DNA from: Solibacillus silvestris
Lineage (GTDB): Bacteria; Bacillota; Bacilli; Bacillales_A; Planococcaceae
Assembly (NCBI GenBank): GCA_001586195.1
Contig: CP014609.1
Span: 842,001-906,000 of the forward strand
DNA length: 64,000 nucleotides
Direction of reading: 5' to 3'
Shown here: positions 26,565 to 36,265 of the stretch, piece after piece
How positions within the stretch are numbered: position 1 is the stretch's first letter
Layout of the letters: every line of letters begins with the position of its first letter
Notes under the pieces: model-generated
Databases searched by the model: none
The model's input: only the letters and a program-made list of their open reading frames with translations
Told to the model about the DNA's origin: nothing
Program-made: the position numbers and the translations under genes

Positions 26565-28043
26565 GTGGAAAATGAAATAACAAGGACTAAAATAATTTCT
26601 TCTATATTTTGGAGGTTTTTGGAGTTTAGTGGGGAGCAGGGCATTCAACTTTTAGTGTTAGTTATATTAACACGTCTGCTCTTACCAGAAGATTTTGGTT
26701 TAATTGTTTTAGTAACTATTTTTATTTCCGTTGCAACAGTAATAACTCAGAGTGGATTTAATACTGCACTTATTCAAAAAAAAACTATGGATGAAGCAGA
26801 TCTTTCCTCTGTTTTTTATGTAAATTTACTTATTTCAACTATTTTATATTTCATACTTTTTATGATAGCTCCTTTTCTCGCTTCATTCTTTGAACACCCT
26901 CAATTAACACTGATTATAAGGCTTCTTTCCTTATCTTTAATATTGCGTGCATTGCATTCTATACAAAATGTTATTATTATTCGAAACATGCAATTCAAAA
27001 AATTATTTACTTGTAGTATAGGGGGCGTTATTCTTTCAGGTATTATCGGAATACTAATGGCATATACAGGTTTTGGAGTCTGGTCTTTAGTAGTCCAGCA
27101 ATTGGTAAACAACTTAGTTTATACAATAACGATAGTCTTTATTGTAGCATGGAGACCACGATTAATATTTTCAATAGGCAAGCTAAGAGGTTTATTCTCT
27201 TATGGTTGGAAGATATTAGTCTCCTCTTTAATAGATTCTATTTATTTGAATATTAGTAATTTAATTATTGGTAAAATGTTTAGTCCGGCTATATTAGGCT
27301 TTTATAATAGAGGTGAACAAATTCCTGGTCTCCTTGTTAGTAATATCAACGGCTCGATACAATCAGTGTTATTTCCGGCACTTTCCACTCAGCAAGAAAA
27401 TAAGAAACGAGTAAAAGAAATGGTGAGAAGGGCGATGGTTACTAGCGCATTTATTATCTTTCCAATGATGATTGGTCTAGCTGTTATTGCTGAGACCTTA
27501 GTAAAGATAGTTTTAACTGAAAAATGGATGCCCGTTGTTCCTTTTTTACAGATTTTTTGTTTCATATACATTTTATGGCCTATTCGTACAGCTAATTTAC
27601 AAGCAATAAATGCATTAGGAAGAAGCGATATCTATTTAAAGTTAGAAATAGCCAAAAAAATGCTGGGAATAGTTATTTTAACGATAGCTCTGCAGCATGG
27701 AATTTACGCAATAGTAATGGGTATGTTTATTACTAATTTCTTATCATTATTTATTGATGCTTATCCTAATTCAATATTGCTAGATTATAGGTTAATAGAA
27801 CAATTTTTTGATGTTTTCCCTTCTCTGTTTATATCTCTAATTATGGGAGTAACGGTACTTAGTATTAAGTTACTTGGTTTTACTAATATAACAACTTTAA
27901 TAATGCAAATTTTTGTAGGTTTTATTTTTTATATCATTTTAGCAAAGGTTTTCAAATTAGAGCCATATACTTACTTGATTGAGATAATAAAAGGAATATT
28001 GATAAATAATAAAAAAGCACGTAATAAACAGATTTACGAATAA
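26565..28043 (+). CDS. Wzx-type polysaccharide flippase (MOP/PST family)
   Basis: A 492-residue membrane protein with 12-14 predicted helices and the family start IISSIFWRFLEFSGEQGIQLLVLVILTRLLLPEDFGLIVL. It also has ALIQKKTMDEADLSSVF and FYNRGEQIPGLLVSNINGSIQSVLFPALS, typical of the colanic-acid WzxC/TuaB-like branch. It moves undecaprenyl-linked repeat units across the membrane. It starts at GTG 26565 after AAGGTGATGG. The 177-base gap before it contains no gene and may hold a weak promoter. Confidence 0.93.
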   Translation: MENEITRTKIISSIFWRFLEFSGEQGIQLLVLVILTRLLLPEDFGLIVLVTIFISVATVITQSGFNTALIQKKTMDEADLSSVFYVNLLISTILYFILFMIAPFLASFFEHPQLTLIIRLLSLSLILRALHSIQNVIIIRNMQFKKLFTCSIGGVILSGIIGILMAYTGFGVWSLVVQQLVNNLVYTITIVFIVAWRPRLIFSIGKLRGLFSYGWKILVSSLIDSIYLNISNLIIGKMFSPAILGFYNRGEQIPGLLVSNINGSIQSVLFPALSTQQENKKRVKEMVRRAMVTSAFIIFPMMIGLAVIAETLVKIVLTEKWMPVVPFLQIFCFIYILWPIRTANLQAINALGRSDIYLKLEIAKKMLGIVILTIALQHGIYAIVMGMFITNFLSLFIDAYPNSILLDYRLIEQFFDVFPSLFISLIMGVTVLSIKLLGFTNITTLIMQIFVGFIFYIILAKVFKLEPYTYLIEIIKGILINNKKARNKQIYE

Positions 28044-28123
28044 AAAATGACTATATTTTAAACGTTCAAGAGTGTTAACAATAACAATCACTTAATTTAT
28101 AGGACAAAAGGGAGATTTTCCGA

Positions 28124-29014
28124 TTGAAGATTGCAATTCTTGATACTAGGAAAGCTTATTTACCGGAGATTAGTGCATATATAAGCTATTTAGAGAAAAA
28201 TGGAATAACAGCAGTAAGAATATACAAAGATATTTTGGATAACATAAATAAATATGACATTATTTGGAAATTTACTGGTGTTGATTTTATTGGCAATAAT
28301 AATGGATCTGTAGTTCATGAGTATAACTCATTAACGGTAGGGAAATTAAAGTGGATTAAAGATACAATAAAAAAACAAACAAATATTAAACCGGAAGGAA
28401 GAGTTTTTCTTAATAACGAAGTGAAAGCTGCTATGAATTTTAAGGATAATGTACCGTCTATTATAAGAGATATGGGGATTGCAAAAGAATTTTTTGTGCA
28501 AAACCCTAATAAAGAATATGATTTTGTTTACATCGGAGCTATGGAGAAAAGTAGGCAGTTGGATCAGATATTGCATAGCTTTAAGCAAAAAGATATTCAG
28601 AAAAATATACTGATGATAGGTAGACCGAATGATGAATTATATGCTCAGTTTAAAGACAATAAAAATATAATTTTCACAGGTATAGTAAATTATAAAGAAG
28701 TTCCGAAATTAGCTTCAAAAGGAATATACGGTCTAAACTATGTGCCCGATGTGTATCCATTTAATAAACAAACTTCCACAAAATTATTGGAATACTGTGC
28801 GCTAGGCTTAAACATAGTAACTACTGATTATTATTGGGTTAGAAATTTTGAAGAAAAGGAAAATTCTTCTTTTTATAAAATTACTAACAAAACTCACTTA
28901 GATTTTGAAAGTATAGATAAGTTTAACTATAAAACAGCAGATGTTATGAAATACGAATGGAATACTGTATTGAATCAATCAGGGTTAATAGAGTTTATTA
29001 ACCAAATAAGGTAG
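28124..29014 (+). CDS. Glycosyltransferase, GT4-like
   Basis: A 296-residue protein with a GT-B type C-terminal half: DFVYIGAMEKSRQLDQILHSF, ILMIGRPNDELYAQF, NIIFTGIVNYKEVPKLASKGIYGLNYVPD and STKLLEYCALGLNIVTTDYYWVRNF. The N-terminal acceptor domain is short, which is small for GT4 (about 360-380). It starts at TTG 28124 after AAAAGGGAG. It probably adds one sugar of the repeat unit. Donor and acceptor are unknown. Confidence 0.8.
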   Translation: MKIAILDTRKAYLPEISAYISYLEKNGITAVRIYKDILDNINKYDIIWKFTGVDFIGNNNGSVVHEYNSLTVGKLKWIKDTIKKQTNIKPEGRVFLNNEVKAAMNFKDNVPSIIRDMGIAKEFFVQNPNKEYDFVYIGAMEKSRQLDQILHSFKQKDIQKNILMIGRPNDELYAQFKDNKNIIFTGIVNYKEVPKLASKGIYGLNYVPDVYPFNKQTSTKLLEYCALGLNIVTTDYYWVRNFEEKENSSFYKITNKTHLDFESIDKFNYKTADVMKYEWNTVLNQSGLIEFINQIR

Positions 29015-29026
29015 TGAAGAAATAAA

Positions 29027-30193
29027 ATGTCAAGAAAAATAAATCTAGAAAGATTATGGATGTTTTCATTGTTTCTAACAGTATTAATGAGTCTTCTTTC
29101 TTATGAAATTAATCTATATTACAGATATTATAATTACGCTACATTTATGGTTATATTCAGTGGGATTGCTATTTTTTATTGCTTTACTCTTCTAGCTCCT
29201 CGAGATATGTTTAATGATTTTAAAAGGGAAATATATGGAAATAAATTAGTTCAATTTTGGATATTTGCTCAATATCTTGTGATTTTTCTAGGTTCTTTTT
29301 TAGGAAAAGATGTAACCCTTTCTAACTTAATACGATTAATAGCAATCATACCAGTAATTTGGGTATTTTACATATTCATACCCAAAAATTTAAATGAAAA
29401 AATGATATATAAATTGGGAACATTTATTATTTTTTGTATAACTAGTTTTTCTTTTATAGGCACAATTATTAAAGTAAATGGACAATTCATGGGATACACA
29501 ATGTTTTATGGAAGATTAAGATCATTATTTTTTGATCCTAATTATTTTGCGGCTCTTGTAGGTGTGGCCTTTTTATTATCTTATAATAGAAAAGGGTTTT
29601 ATAAGTTTATAGCAGCATTTAATTTAATAATTATAATATGGACAGGCTCTAGGACCGCGATTATCGCATTAATAGTTACAACAATTCTTATGTACTTTTA
29701 TAAGAAGAAAATTAAAATTAAGGATTTATTAAAGATTCCTTTTATTTTAACATTTTTATATTTTATTTTATATTATTTATTTCAATCAGGATTCTTTAGG
29801 ACTTCTCAAGGGTTAGGTTCGAGAGATAGATTGGCGGAAATTACCTTTATCATGTTGAAAGAAGAACCTTTTTTGGGATATGGAATGAATGCCGTAACAC
29901 CATTACTTAATTCTTATAGAACACTAAGTAGTAGTACACATAATACTTATTTAGATTATGCTCTAACTTATGGCATCCCGTTGACTATTATTTATTTATT
30001 GGTAATTTTCTTTGCTATGTATAGAGGCTTTAAAGCAAAAATTGAAGGGAATATCTTATGTGTTCTAATATTTTTATTTATATTTTCTAATTCTATTGCA
30101 ATTAGTTTAGGTGGAGTTGGTGCAATATCGTTAATTTTCACTTTGTATTTAGGTTATTGTAACACTAAAAATAGTCTTATAACCAAAATATAA
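29027..30193 (+). CDS. O-antigen polymerase/ligase family (Wzy-like) membrane protein
   Basis: A 388-residue protein with about ten membrane helices. It has the Wzy_C/O-antigen ligase pattern: RLRSLFFDPNYFAALVGVAFLLSY, TGSRTAIIALIV, and the extracytoplasmic loop GLGSRDRLAEITFIMLKEEPFLGYGMNAVTP with SSSTHNTYLDYALTYGI, where Arg and His residues are usually functional. It would polymerise flipped repeat units outside the membrane. ATG 29027 follows 12 bases after the GT gene. Confidence 0.88.
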   Translation: MSRKINLERLWMFSLFLTVLMSLLSYEINLYYRYYNYATFMVIFSGIAIFYCFTLLAPRDMFNDFKREIYGNKLVQFWIFAQYLVIFLGSFLGKDVTLSNLIRLIAIIPVIWVFYIFIPKNLNEKMIYKLGTFIIFCITSFSFIGTIIKVNGQFMGYTMFYGRLRSLFFDPNYFAALVGVAFLLSYNRKGFYKFIAAFNLIIIIWTGSRTAIIALIVTTILMYFYKKKIKIKDLLKIPFILTFLYFILYYLFQSGFFRTSQGLGSRDRLAEITFIMLKEEPFLGYGMNAVTPLLNSYRTLSSSTHNTYLDYALTYGIPLTIIYLLVIFFAMYRGFKAKIEGNILCVLIFLFIFSNSIAISLGGVGAISLIFTLYLGYCNTKNSLITKI

Positions 30194-30260
30194 TGTATGT
30201 CACTTCTGAAAGAAAGATAGATTCCAAAATCTTAAGCAATTTAATATGGAGGAAAATTAA

Positions 30261-31373
30261 ATGAAAATATTTTTCGTAGCTTCAATCTACAGTCACTTTA
30301 CTGCTTTTCATATTCCATATATGAAATACCTTCAATCAATAGGTTATGAAGTCTGGGCAGCAGCTGGATTAGGGCGAGAAGATCGTGAAATATTAGAACT
30401 TATAAATGTAAAATGTGTAAATGTACCTTTTTCAAGAAATCCTTTTGATTTTAAAAATATCAAAGCCTTTTATGCCTTAAAAAAGATATTTAAGTCAGAA
30501 CAATTCGAATTGGTGCACGTACATACACCTGTTGCATCATTAATTACAAGAGCTGCTTTTAGAAATAGTAAAATAGGTAAAATGCTGTATACTGTGCATG
30601 GTTTTCACTTTTTTAAAGGGGCACCGAAACTTAACTGGATAATATATTATACAGCTGAAAAACTTGCTGCAAAGTGGACCGATTATTTAATTACTATTAA
30701 TGAGGAAGATTATAGAAATGCATATAATTTGTTACCAGTAGAGAAGGTATCACTAGTGCATGGGGTTGGGGTGGAAATATTATCACAACGAATAGAAGAT
30801 ATAGAAAAAAAGAATTTAAAGGAAAAATTAGGTTTAAATAGTCAATCGGTTGTTATTTCATATATAGCGGAATTGAATGAGAATAAAAATCATAAATTTT
30901 TACTTAGAAATTGGTCAGCTATCAAACAAAAAAACCCAAACTATGAACTATTAATTATTGGAACAGGTAAAAAAGAAATGGAACTAAAGGCATTTGTAGA
31001 AAAAGAACAGTTACAAGGTGTACATTTTTTGGGTTACAGAAGAGATGTTCCGGTATTACTTCAAATATCAGATATTATAACGTTGTTATCTTATCGTGAA
31101 GGCTTACCAAAAAGTATTATGGAAGCTATGGTAGCAGGGATTCCCTGCGTTGTAAGTAATACGCGTGGTTTAAGAGATTTAGTAAAACCTAAGGGAAATG
31201 GCTTTGTAGTTAATCATGATGAACATCAAGATCTAGTTGAAGCATTTACAGCATTAAATCAAAAGCAATTAAGAATTGAAATGGGATATAAATCCAAAAT
31301 CTTCATTGAGCCCTTTTTAATAGGAAAAGTATTAGAAGAATATAAAGTGATTTATAAGAGATTGTTAAATTAA
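30261..31373 (+). CDS. Glycosyltransferase family 4 (EpsD-like)
   Basis: A 370-residue GT-B enzyme: N-terminal FVASIYSHFTAFHIPYMKYLQSIGYEVWAAAG, acceptor-domain FELVHVHTPVASLITRAAFR, YTVHGFHFFKG, and C-terminal donor site VHFLGYRRDVPVLLQISDIITLLSYREGLPKSIMEAMVAGIPCVVSNTRG, with the EGLP-x4-E nucleotide-sugar motif. It resembles EpsD of B. subtilis. GGAGGAAAA precedes ATG 30261. Unlike the upstream genes it is not overlapped, being 67 bases after the polymerase. Confidence 0.92.
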   Translation: MKIFFVASIYSHFTAFHIPYMKYLQSIGYEVWAAAGLGREDREILELINVKCVNVPFSRNPFDFKNIKAFYALKKIFKSEQFELVHVHTPVASLITRAAFRNSKIGKMLYTVHGFHFFKGAPKLNWIIYYTAEKLAAKWTDYLITINEEDYRNAYNLLPVEKVSLVHGVGVEILSQRIEDIEKKNLKEKLGLNSQSVVISYIAELNENKNHKFLLRNWSAIKQKNPNYELLIIGTGKKEMELKAFVEKEQLQGVHFLGYRRDVPVLLQISDIITLLSYREGLPKSIMEAMVAGIPCVVSNTRGLRDLVKPKGNGFVVNHDEHQDLVEAFTALNQKQLRIEMGYKSKIFIEPFLIGKVLEEYKVIYKRLLN

Positions 31374-31858
31374 ATTTCAAATCTCAACTGAAAATCAAAA
31401 TTTTATAAATAAGGTATTACAAAATCATAACAACATCTATAAATACGCCTCCTCCACACTACAATACTTACTAATTAAAGGTAATATTCACTTAACTCTC
31501 CCTATAAAACATGAAGCAAGGTAATCAGGTCAAATCACGTCTCTTTATATAATCAAAAAAATCTATGCATCCTAAATATTCTATTACTTTTTTATCAGAA
31601 TGAATATCAAATACAGTTTCTTGATTTAGCATAACAATTGTTCGAAATTACTAACAGAAGTCTTCGTTCCTGACTCGGGTAAGAATAAGGCATAAAGTGT
31701 ATTAAGAATTTTAAAGGGAAGTCGTTATGGAAAATTATATAGGAAAGCATCAGTTTATGAAGTATTAGCTAAGAAGAATTTTATCGTGAGGTTGGATATG
31801 GAAACATTGTTTATATTGATAACTTTAAAGGCTTATAAAGAGAAGGGGGTAGGAAGTT
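31374..31858. other. Decayed stretch between the GT4 and decarboxylase genes
   Basis: No intact gene. A short frame around 31730-31874 (RKASVYEVLAKKNF...KEKGVGSYSNNN) has no start and looks like a gene remnant. A 35-codon frame on the minus strand around 31525-31632 is likewise unsupported. AGAAGGGGG at 31841-31849 is the probable ribosome binding site of the next gene. Confidence 0.5.
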
Positions 31859-33076
31859 ATAGTAACAACAATTAATGCTAAATTACAAACACCATATTTT
31901 TTAATAGATGAGAAAGAGTTAAAAAAGAATGTATTAAATCTTAAAAATGCTTTAAATAAATATTGGCAGAACTCTATTATAGGTTATTCGTTTAAAACGA
32001 ATTCGATACCGTGGTTATTAGAATACTTTATGGAAAATGATATATACGCGGAAGTTGTATCGGATGATGAATACGAGTTGGCGCAGAGAATTGGTTATGA
32101 AAAAAATAAGTTAATTTATAACGGTGTTATAAAATCAAAAACAACTTTTTTAGAAGCGATTAAAAATGGTTGTATTGTCAATATTGATACACAAAGAGAA
32201 TTGAATTGGCTTATGGAACTTGACAACTTGAGTAATAAACAATATGAAGTTGGAATAAGAGTTAATTTTGATTTAGAAAGCTACTGTCCAAATGAATCGA
32301 TAATGACAGATGAAGGCGGTAGATTTGGCTTTTGTTATGAAAATGGGGAGCTAAAAAAGGCCATTGATTATATTAATAAGTTAAATCATGTAAATTTGAT
32401 AGGATTGCATTTACATTGCAGCACAAAGACAAGAAGTTTAGATGTATACAAAGCTATTTCAAAAATAACATGTGAAATTAAAAGAGCTTATTCACTCGAA
32501 TTAAAATATGTTGATGTTGGAGGTGGGTTTTACGGAGGTCTCGAGAATAGACCGCAATTTGATGATTATATAAAAGTGATTTCAGATGAATTAATTAAGG
32601 AGTTTAGCAAAGATAATCTAATTTTAATTATCGAACCAGGCACATCATTAGTTTCATCACCAATTAGTTTTATAACTAGTGTTATAGATGTTAAAGAGAC
32701 TACTCGTAATTATTTTGCTATCACGGATGGAAGTAGGATTAATATTGATCCGTTACAAAAAAAGACTAGTTACTTTTATGAGATTGAATATAAAAAAATG
32801 CTAAATAAGAATAATTTAAAAAAACAAACTATTTCGGGTTTTACTTGTATGGAAGAGGATAGGTTATTCGTATTAGAGGGATATCCCCAATTAACAGTTG
32901 GAGATAAAGTGATATATAAAAAAGTTGGTGCTTATACCTTATGTTTGTCACCTTTATTTATTAAATATTTTCCAACAGTTTATTTGGAAAAAGATGGGGT
33001 TATTAGTGAGATTAGAAAAAAATGGGCAAGTGAAGACTATATAAAAAGTTCACATATGCAGATTAAATATAATTAG
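31859..33076 (+). CDS. Fold-III PLP decarboxylase (LysA/ornithine decarboxylase-like), non-standard or lost start
   Basis: The frame is open from 31853 and carries the family N-terminus QTPYFLIDEKELKKNV and the PLP lysine in GYSFKTN. It continues with GLHLHCST, YVDVGGGFYGG, IIEPGTSL, the substrate cysteine region GFTCMEEDRL, and VGAYTLCL. The first ATG (32030) lies after the PLP lysine, so it cannot be the true start. The only codon well placed after AGAAGGGGG is ATA 31859 (ATA GTA ACA). Either this rare start is used, or an ATG has mutated and the gene is silent. Family members decarboxylate diaminopimelate, ornithine or similar; the target here is unknown. Confidence 0.75.
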   Translation: MVTTINAKLQTPYFLIDEKELKKNVLNLKNALNKYWQNSIIGYSFKTNSIPWLLEYFMENDIYAEVVSDDEYELAQRIGYEKNKLIYNGVIKSKTTFLEAIKNGCIVNIDTQRELNWLMELDNLSNKQYEVGIRVNFDLESYCPNESIMTDEGGRFGFCYENGELKKAIDYINKLNHVNLIGLHLHCSTKTRSLDVYKAISKITCEIKRAYSLELKYVDVGGGFYGGLENRPQFDDYIKVISDELIKEFSKDNLILIIEPGTSLVSSPISFITSVIDVKETTRNYFAITDGSRINIDPLQKKTSYFYEIEYKKMLNKNNLKKQTISGFTCMEEDRLFVLEGYPQLTVGDKVIYKKVGAYTLCLSPLFIKYFPTVYLEKDGVISEIRKKWASEDYIKSSHMQIKYN

Positions 33077-33376
33077 CTAGGATTTACTTGATTCATTTTT
33101 AAATGAAATAGGCCGGCTGTAGTTTGTCGTGAAATATAAATTGAAGTCTGAATAGTTAGATGAATATAAGTAGCGAAATTTATAAATAGTTTTAGCGAAA
33201 TCAATTTGGGAAATCAAATAAAAAATAATTTAGATATAATTCAAAACTATTTTTCATAAGCTAATAGTAATAGGGACAGTTCAGGAGTAATGCTAGGAAT
33301 TGGATTGTTTTCAAATGAGATTGTTTCACATTATAAAAGATTATGACGAGACTTTACATGAGGGAGAGGTCTGACA
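33077..33376. other. AT-rich gap before the fabH-like gene
   Basis: No gene is supported. A 18-codon frame (near 33287) lacks a partner. GAGGGAGAGG at 33359-33368 is the ribosome binding site of the next gene. Confidence 0.5.
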
Positions 33377-34363
33377 TTGACTAAAATTAAAAAAATTGAA
33401 TATTATTTCCCTGAAAATCGTGTTTTTAATGATTCGGAAAATAGAACAACAAAAAAAATAGGAATTTCTTCGAAGTATATTGCAGCCGAGAATGAAACAG
33501 CTTTAGATTTGGCTATAAAAGCTGCAGAGAAAATTTTTAAAAACGGCGTTATTAGAAAAGAGGAAATAGATTTTTTACTATTTTGTACGCAGTCGCCAGA
33601 TTATATTTTGCCGACTTCTGCGTGCATTATTCAAGAAAAATTGGGACTATCAACTAGTTGCGGTGCATTAGATTTCAACTTAGGCTGTTCAGGATTTATT
33701 TATGGACTTTCTTTAGCGAAGGGTCTAATAAAAAGTAATCAAGCGACGAATGTTCTTTTATTAACGGCGGATACCTATAGTAAATATATTAATGAAAATG
33801 ATTTAAGTACATCCTTACTTTTTGGGGATGGTGCAGCAGCAACATTAATTACTAAAAGTGAAGATGATTGTATTGGTGAATTTGTCTTTGGAACGGATGG
33901 TAGTGGTGCACATAACTTAATAATTTATTCTGGAGCCGCAAGGGAACCTGTTGCTTCAAATGGGGCTACGAAATTTGTGGATGGAAGAGGTCACATTAGA
34001 AATAAAAGTGATCTCTATATGAATGGTCCAGAAGTGTTTAACTTTGCTATGAGGGAAGTACCAGAGTCTATTTATTCTTTATTAGAAAAAGAACATAAAA
34101 CAATCAATGACTATGATTATTTTGTTTTTCATCAAGCTAATCAATACATGTTAAATGCATTAAGAAAACGATTAGAAATTGATATTAATAAATTTTCTAT
34201 ACAAATGAGTGATTGTGGGAATACAGTATCTGCGACGATTCCTATTGCGTTAAAGAGAGAAATTGAAGCTGGTAAAATTAAAGATGGCCATACAATTCTA
34301 CTTGCGGGATTTGGCGTAGGATTATCTTGGGCATCATGTTCTTTAAAAATTAATTTAAATTGA
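33377..34363 (+). CDS. 3-oxoacyl-ACP synthase III (FabH-like)
   Basis: A 328-residue thiolase-fold enzyme with the full KAS III triad: C104 in NLGCSGF, H252 in FHQANQ and N282 in CGNTVSATIP. It condenses an acyl-CoA with malonyl-ACP. It starts at TTG 33377 after GAGGGAGAGG. It is followed by an acyl carrier protein (12 bases) and an acyltransferase (1 base), so the trio forms a dedicated acyl-ACP module inside the polysaccharide locus. Housekeeping FabH lies elsewhere in such genomes. The acyl product is not known. Confidence 0.92.
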   Translation: MTKIKKIEYYFPENRVFNDSENRTTKKIGISSKYIAAENETALDLAIKAAEKIFKNGVIRKEEIDFLLFCTQSPDYILPTSACIIQEKLGLSTSCGALDFNLGCSGFIYGLSLAKGLIKSNQATNVLLLTADTYSKYINENDLSTSLLFGDGAAATLITKSEDDCIGEFVFGTDGSGAHNLIIYSGAAREPVASNGATKFVDGRGHIRNKSDLYMNGPEVFNFAMREVPESIYSLLEKEHKTINDYDYFVFHQANQYMLNALRKRLEIDINKFSIQMSDCGNTVSATIPIALKREIEAGKIKDGHTILLAGFGVGLSWASCSLKINLN

Positions 34364-34375
34364 GGAGAATGGGAA

Positions 34376-34621
34376 ATGGACTTAAAAGAATTTACATTGT
34401 TATGTGAAGAAGTTTTAGATATTGAGGAAGGAACATTACAATTATCCACTAATTTAGATGAAATTGAAGAATGGGATTCATTAGCAAAGATGGATTTAGT
34501 TTCAATGTGCGAGGAGAAATTCAATCTAAAATTATCATTAGATATTTTCAATGATGCGGATACATTACAAAATTTAATCGATCAGATCAACGGCTATTTA
34601 ACAGAGTCAGTGGGCGAATAA
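34376..34621 (+). CDS. Acyl carrier protein
   Basis: An 81-residue acidic helical protein with the phosphopantetheine attachment serine in EEWDSLAKMDLV (S39 region) and the usual four-helix pattern. It does not follow the near-invariant fatty-acid ACP motif GADSLD, which suggests a specialised carrier. ATG 34376 is preceded by GAGGAGAATGGG. It sits between the FabH-like and acyltransferase genes and probably carries the acyl chain passed to the sugar. Confidence 0.9.
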   Translation: MDLKEFTLLCEEVLDIEEGTLQLSTNLDEIEEWDSLAKMDLVSMCEEKFNLKLSLDIFNDADTLQNLIDQINGYLTESVGE

Positions 34622-34622
34622 A

Positions 34623-35375
34623 ATGGATAAGCCTAAAAAGAATGGTGAGAAATTGATTATTGTCGGGGCAGGGGAATCTGCAGAAATAGCATATGAGTAT
34701 TTTACATATGATTCCCCATATGAAATAAAAGCTTTTGCCGTTGAAAAAGAGCATTTAAAAGAATCTAAACTTTATGGTTTACCAGTTGTTCCCTTTGAAG
34801 AAGTGCAATTGCTTTATCCAGTGGAGAAGTATAAGGCCTTTGTAGCCATTGCACAAACTAAACTTAATAGGTTGAGAACAAGATTATATTATGAAACTAA
34901 AAATAAAGGATATCAATTCGTATCTTATATTAGCTCAAAAGCTTTTATTTGGAGAAATGTCACTATTGGTGAAAACTGTTTTATATTTGAACATAATGTG
35001 TTACAGCATCAGGTTAATATCGGGAATAATGTTGTTTTATGGAGCGGGAATCATGTAGGGCATCGATCGATTATTAAGGATAATTGTTTTATTTCCTCCC
35101 ATGTAGTAATTGCAGGAGGAAGTGAAATAGGCGAATCTTGTTTTATTGGTATAAATAGTACGATAAATGGAGCAGTAAAGATTTCGAAAGACTGCTTTAT
35201 ATCTTCAGGTGCATTAGTTAATAAAAACACAAAAAAAGGAAAAATGTACATTGGAAACCCCGCGAAAGCATCTAAAATTGATAGTTATAGGTATTTTAAT
35301 ATAGAAGATGATACTGAAAAGTCGAAAAATGAAATATATACGGATAATAATATAGAAATCCCTATTGAAATATAG
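34623..35375 (+). CDS. NeuD/EpsM-like sugar O/N-acyltransferase (left-handed beta helix)
   Basis: A 250-residue protein: N-terminal Rossmann domain (KLIIVGAGESAEIAYEYF) followed by hexapeptide repeats (ENCFIFEHNVLQHQVNIGNNVVLWSG...) with the probable catalytic histidine in NHVGHRSI. PglD and EpsM acetylate the amino-sugar made by the PglF/PglE pair. Here the adjacent ACP and FabH point to an acyl-ACP donor. It starts one base after the ACP stop. About 30 residues beyond the usual end form a charged tail. Confidence 0.88.
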   Translation: MDKPKKNGEKLIIVGAGESAEIAYEYFTYDSPYEIKAFAVEKEHLKESKLYGLPVVPFEEVQLLYPVEKYKAFVAIAQTKLNRLRTRLYYETKNKGYQFVSYISSKAFIWRNVTIGENCFIFEHNVLQHQVNIGNNVVLWSGNHVGHRSIIKDNCFISSHVVIAGGSEIGESCFIGINSTINGAVKISKDCFISSGALVNKNTKKGKMYIGNPAKASKIDSYRYFNIEDDTEKSKNEIYTDNNIEIPIEI

Positions 35376-35539
35376 GATGACCATATTATAAATAGCGATA
35401 ATACGAAATATCGTTATATCCAATAAAAAAGAATGATTTAACTTTTGGTACACATCCTAATAGTTATTGTGTTTATTAGAAATTGCAATCAATATTACTT
35501 GAAAAAACCAAATAGATATGTATCAAGGGGGAAATAAAG

Positions 35540-36265
35540 TTGGAAGAATCACTCAGTCTACAGGAGATTACGAACATACTGAAGAAACGTTTATGGCTAA
35601 TTATTATTTTAACCATTACAAGTATTGGAATTACTACAGGTATCAGCTTTTATGCCTTAACCCCAACCTATCAGGCACAAACTCAAATTTTAGTTAACCA
35701 AAACAATAGTTCTGAAGGAGTCTACTCTTGGCAAACAACTGAAACAGATTTACGTTTAATTAATACGTATAATGTCATTATTACAAGCCCAGTCATTCTA
35801 ACTCCAGTAATTGAGGCACTCAATCTAAACTTAACTCCATCACAATTAACACATCAAATCTCCATCTCTAACGAAAATGACTCGAAAGTTGTTACGATTA
35901 ATGTAGAAAATCCAAACCCATCAAAAGCAGTTGAAATCTCAAATACAGTAGCGGAAGTATTTAAAGAACAAATACCACAGCTAATGAGTGTCGATAATAT
36001 TTCCATCCTATCCGCAGCTAAAATGAGCGAAAATCCTATCCCGGTTAAACCGAATAAAAAGCTAAATATTGCCATAGGTGGCTTAATAGGTCTGATACTT
36101 GGTATCGGTTTGGCCTTTTTGCTTGAGTTTTTAGATATGTCAATAAAGGGTGAGCAAGATGTGGAAGATTATTTAGGTTTGCCGGTCATTGGAATAGTTG
36201 ACTTAATTAAGGAAGAAAAGCAAAACAGATTTTCATTTAATCCCCGAAAAGCGAGGAGAAGTTAA
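35540..36265 (+). CDS. Wzz/CpsC-type chain-length regulator and kinase adaptor
   Basis: A 241-residue protein with two membrane helices (about 20-40 and 175-198) flanking an extracytoplasmic Wzz domain (PTYQAQTQILV, NPNPSKAVEISNTVAEVFKEQIPQ). The proline/glycine motif before helix 2, NPIPVKPNKKLN, is characteristic. It activates the adjacent kinase, as YwqC/EpsA do. It starts at TTG 35540 after AAGGGGGAAAT. The gap 35376-35539 contains no gene. Confidence 0.93.
   Translation: MEESLSLQEITNILKKRLWLIIILTITSIGITTGISFYALTPTYQAQTQILVNQNNSSEGVYSWQTTETDLRLINTYNVIITSPVILTPVIEALNLNLTPSQLTHQISISNENDSKVVTINVENPNPSKAVEISNTVAEVFKEQIPQLMSVDNISILSAAKMSENPIPVKPNKKLNIAIGGLIGLILGIGLAFLLEFLDMSIKGEQDVEDYLGLPVIGIVDLIKEEKQNRFSFNPRKARRS

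Noticed and set aside
31525-31632. A 35-codon minus-strand gene
   Set aside because: Short, no recognisable family or ribosome binding site, and it lies in a stretch with other decayed sequence.
32030-33076. Decarboxylase starting at ATG 32030
   Set aside because: This start would remove the PLP lysine in YSFKTN and about 57 conserved residues. The frame extends upstream to a good ribosome binding site.
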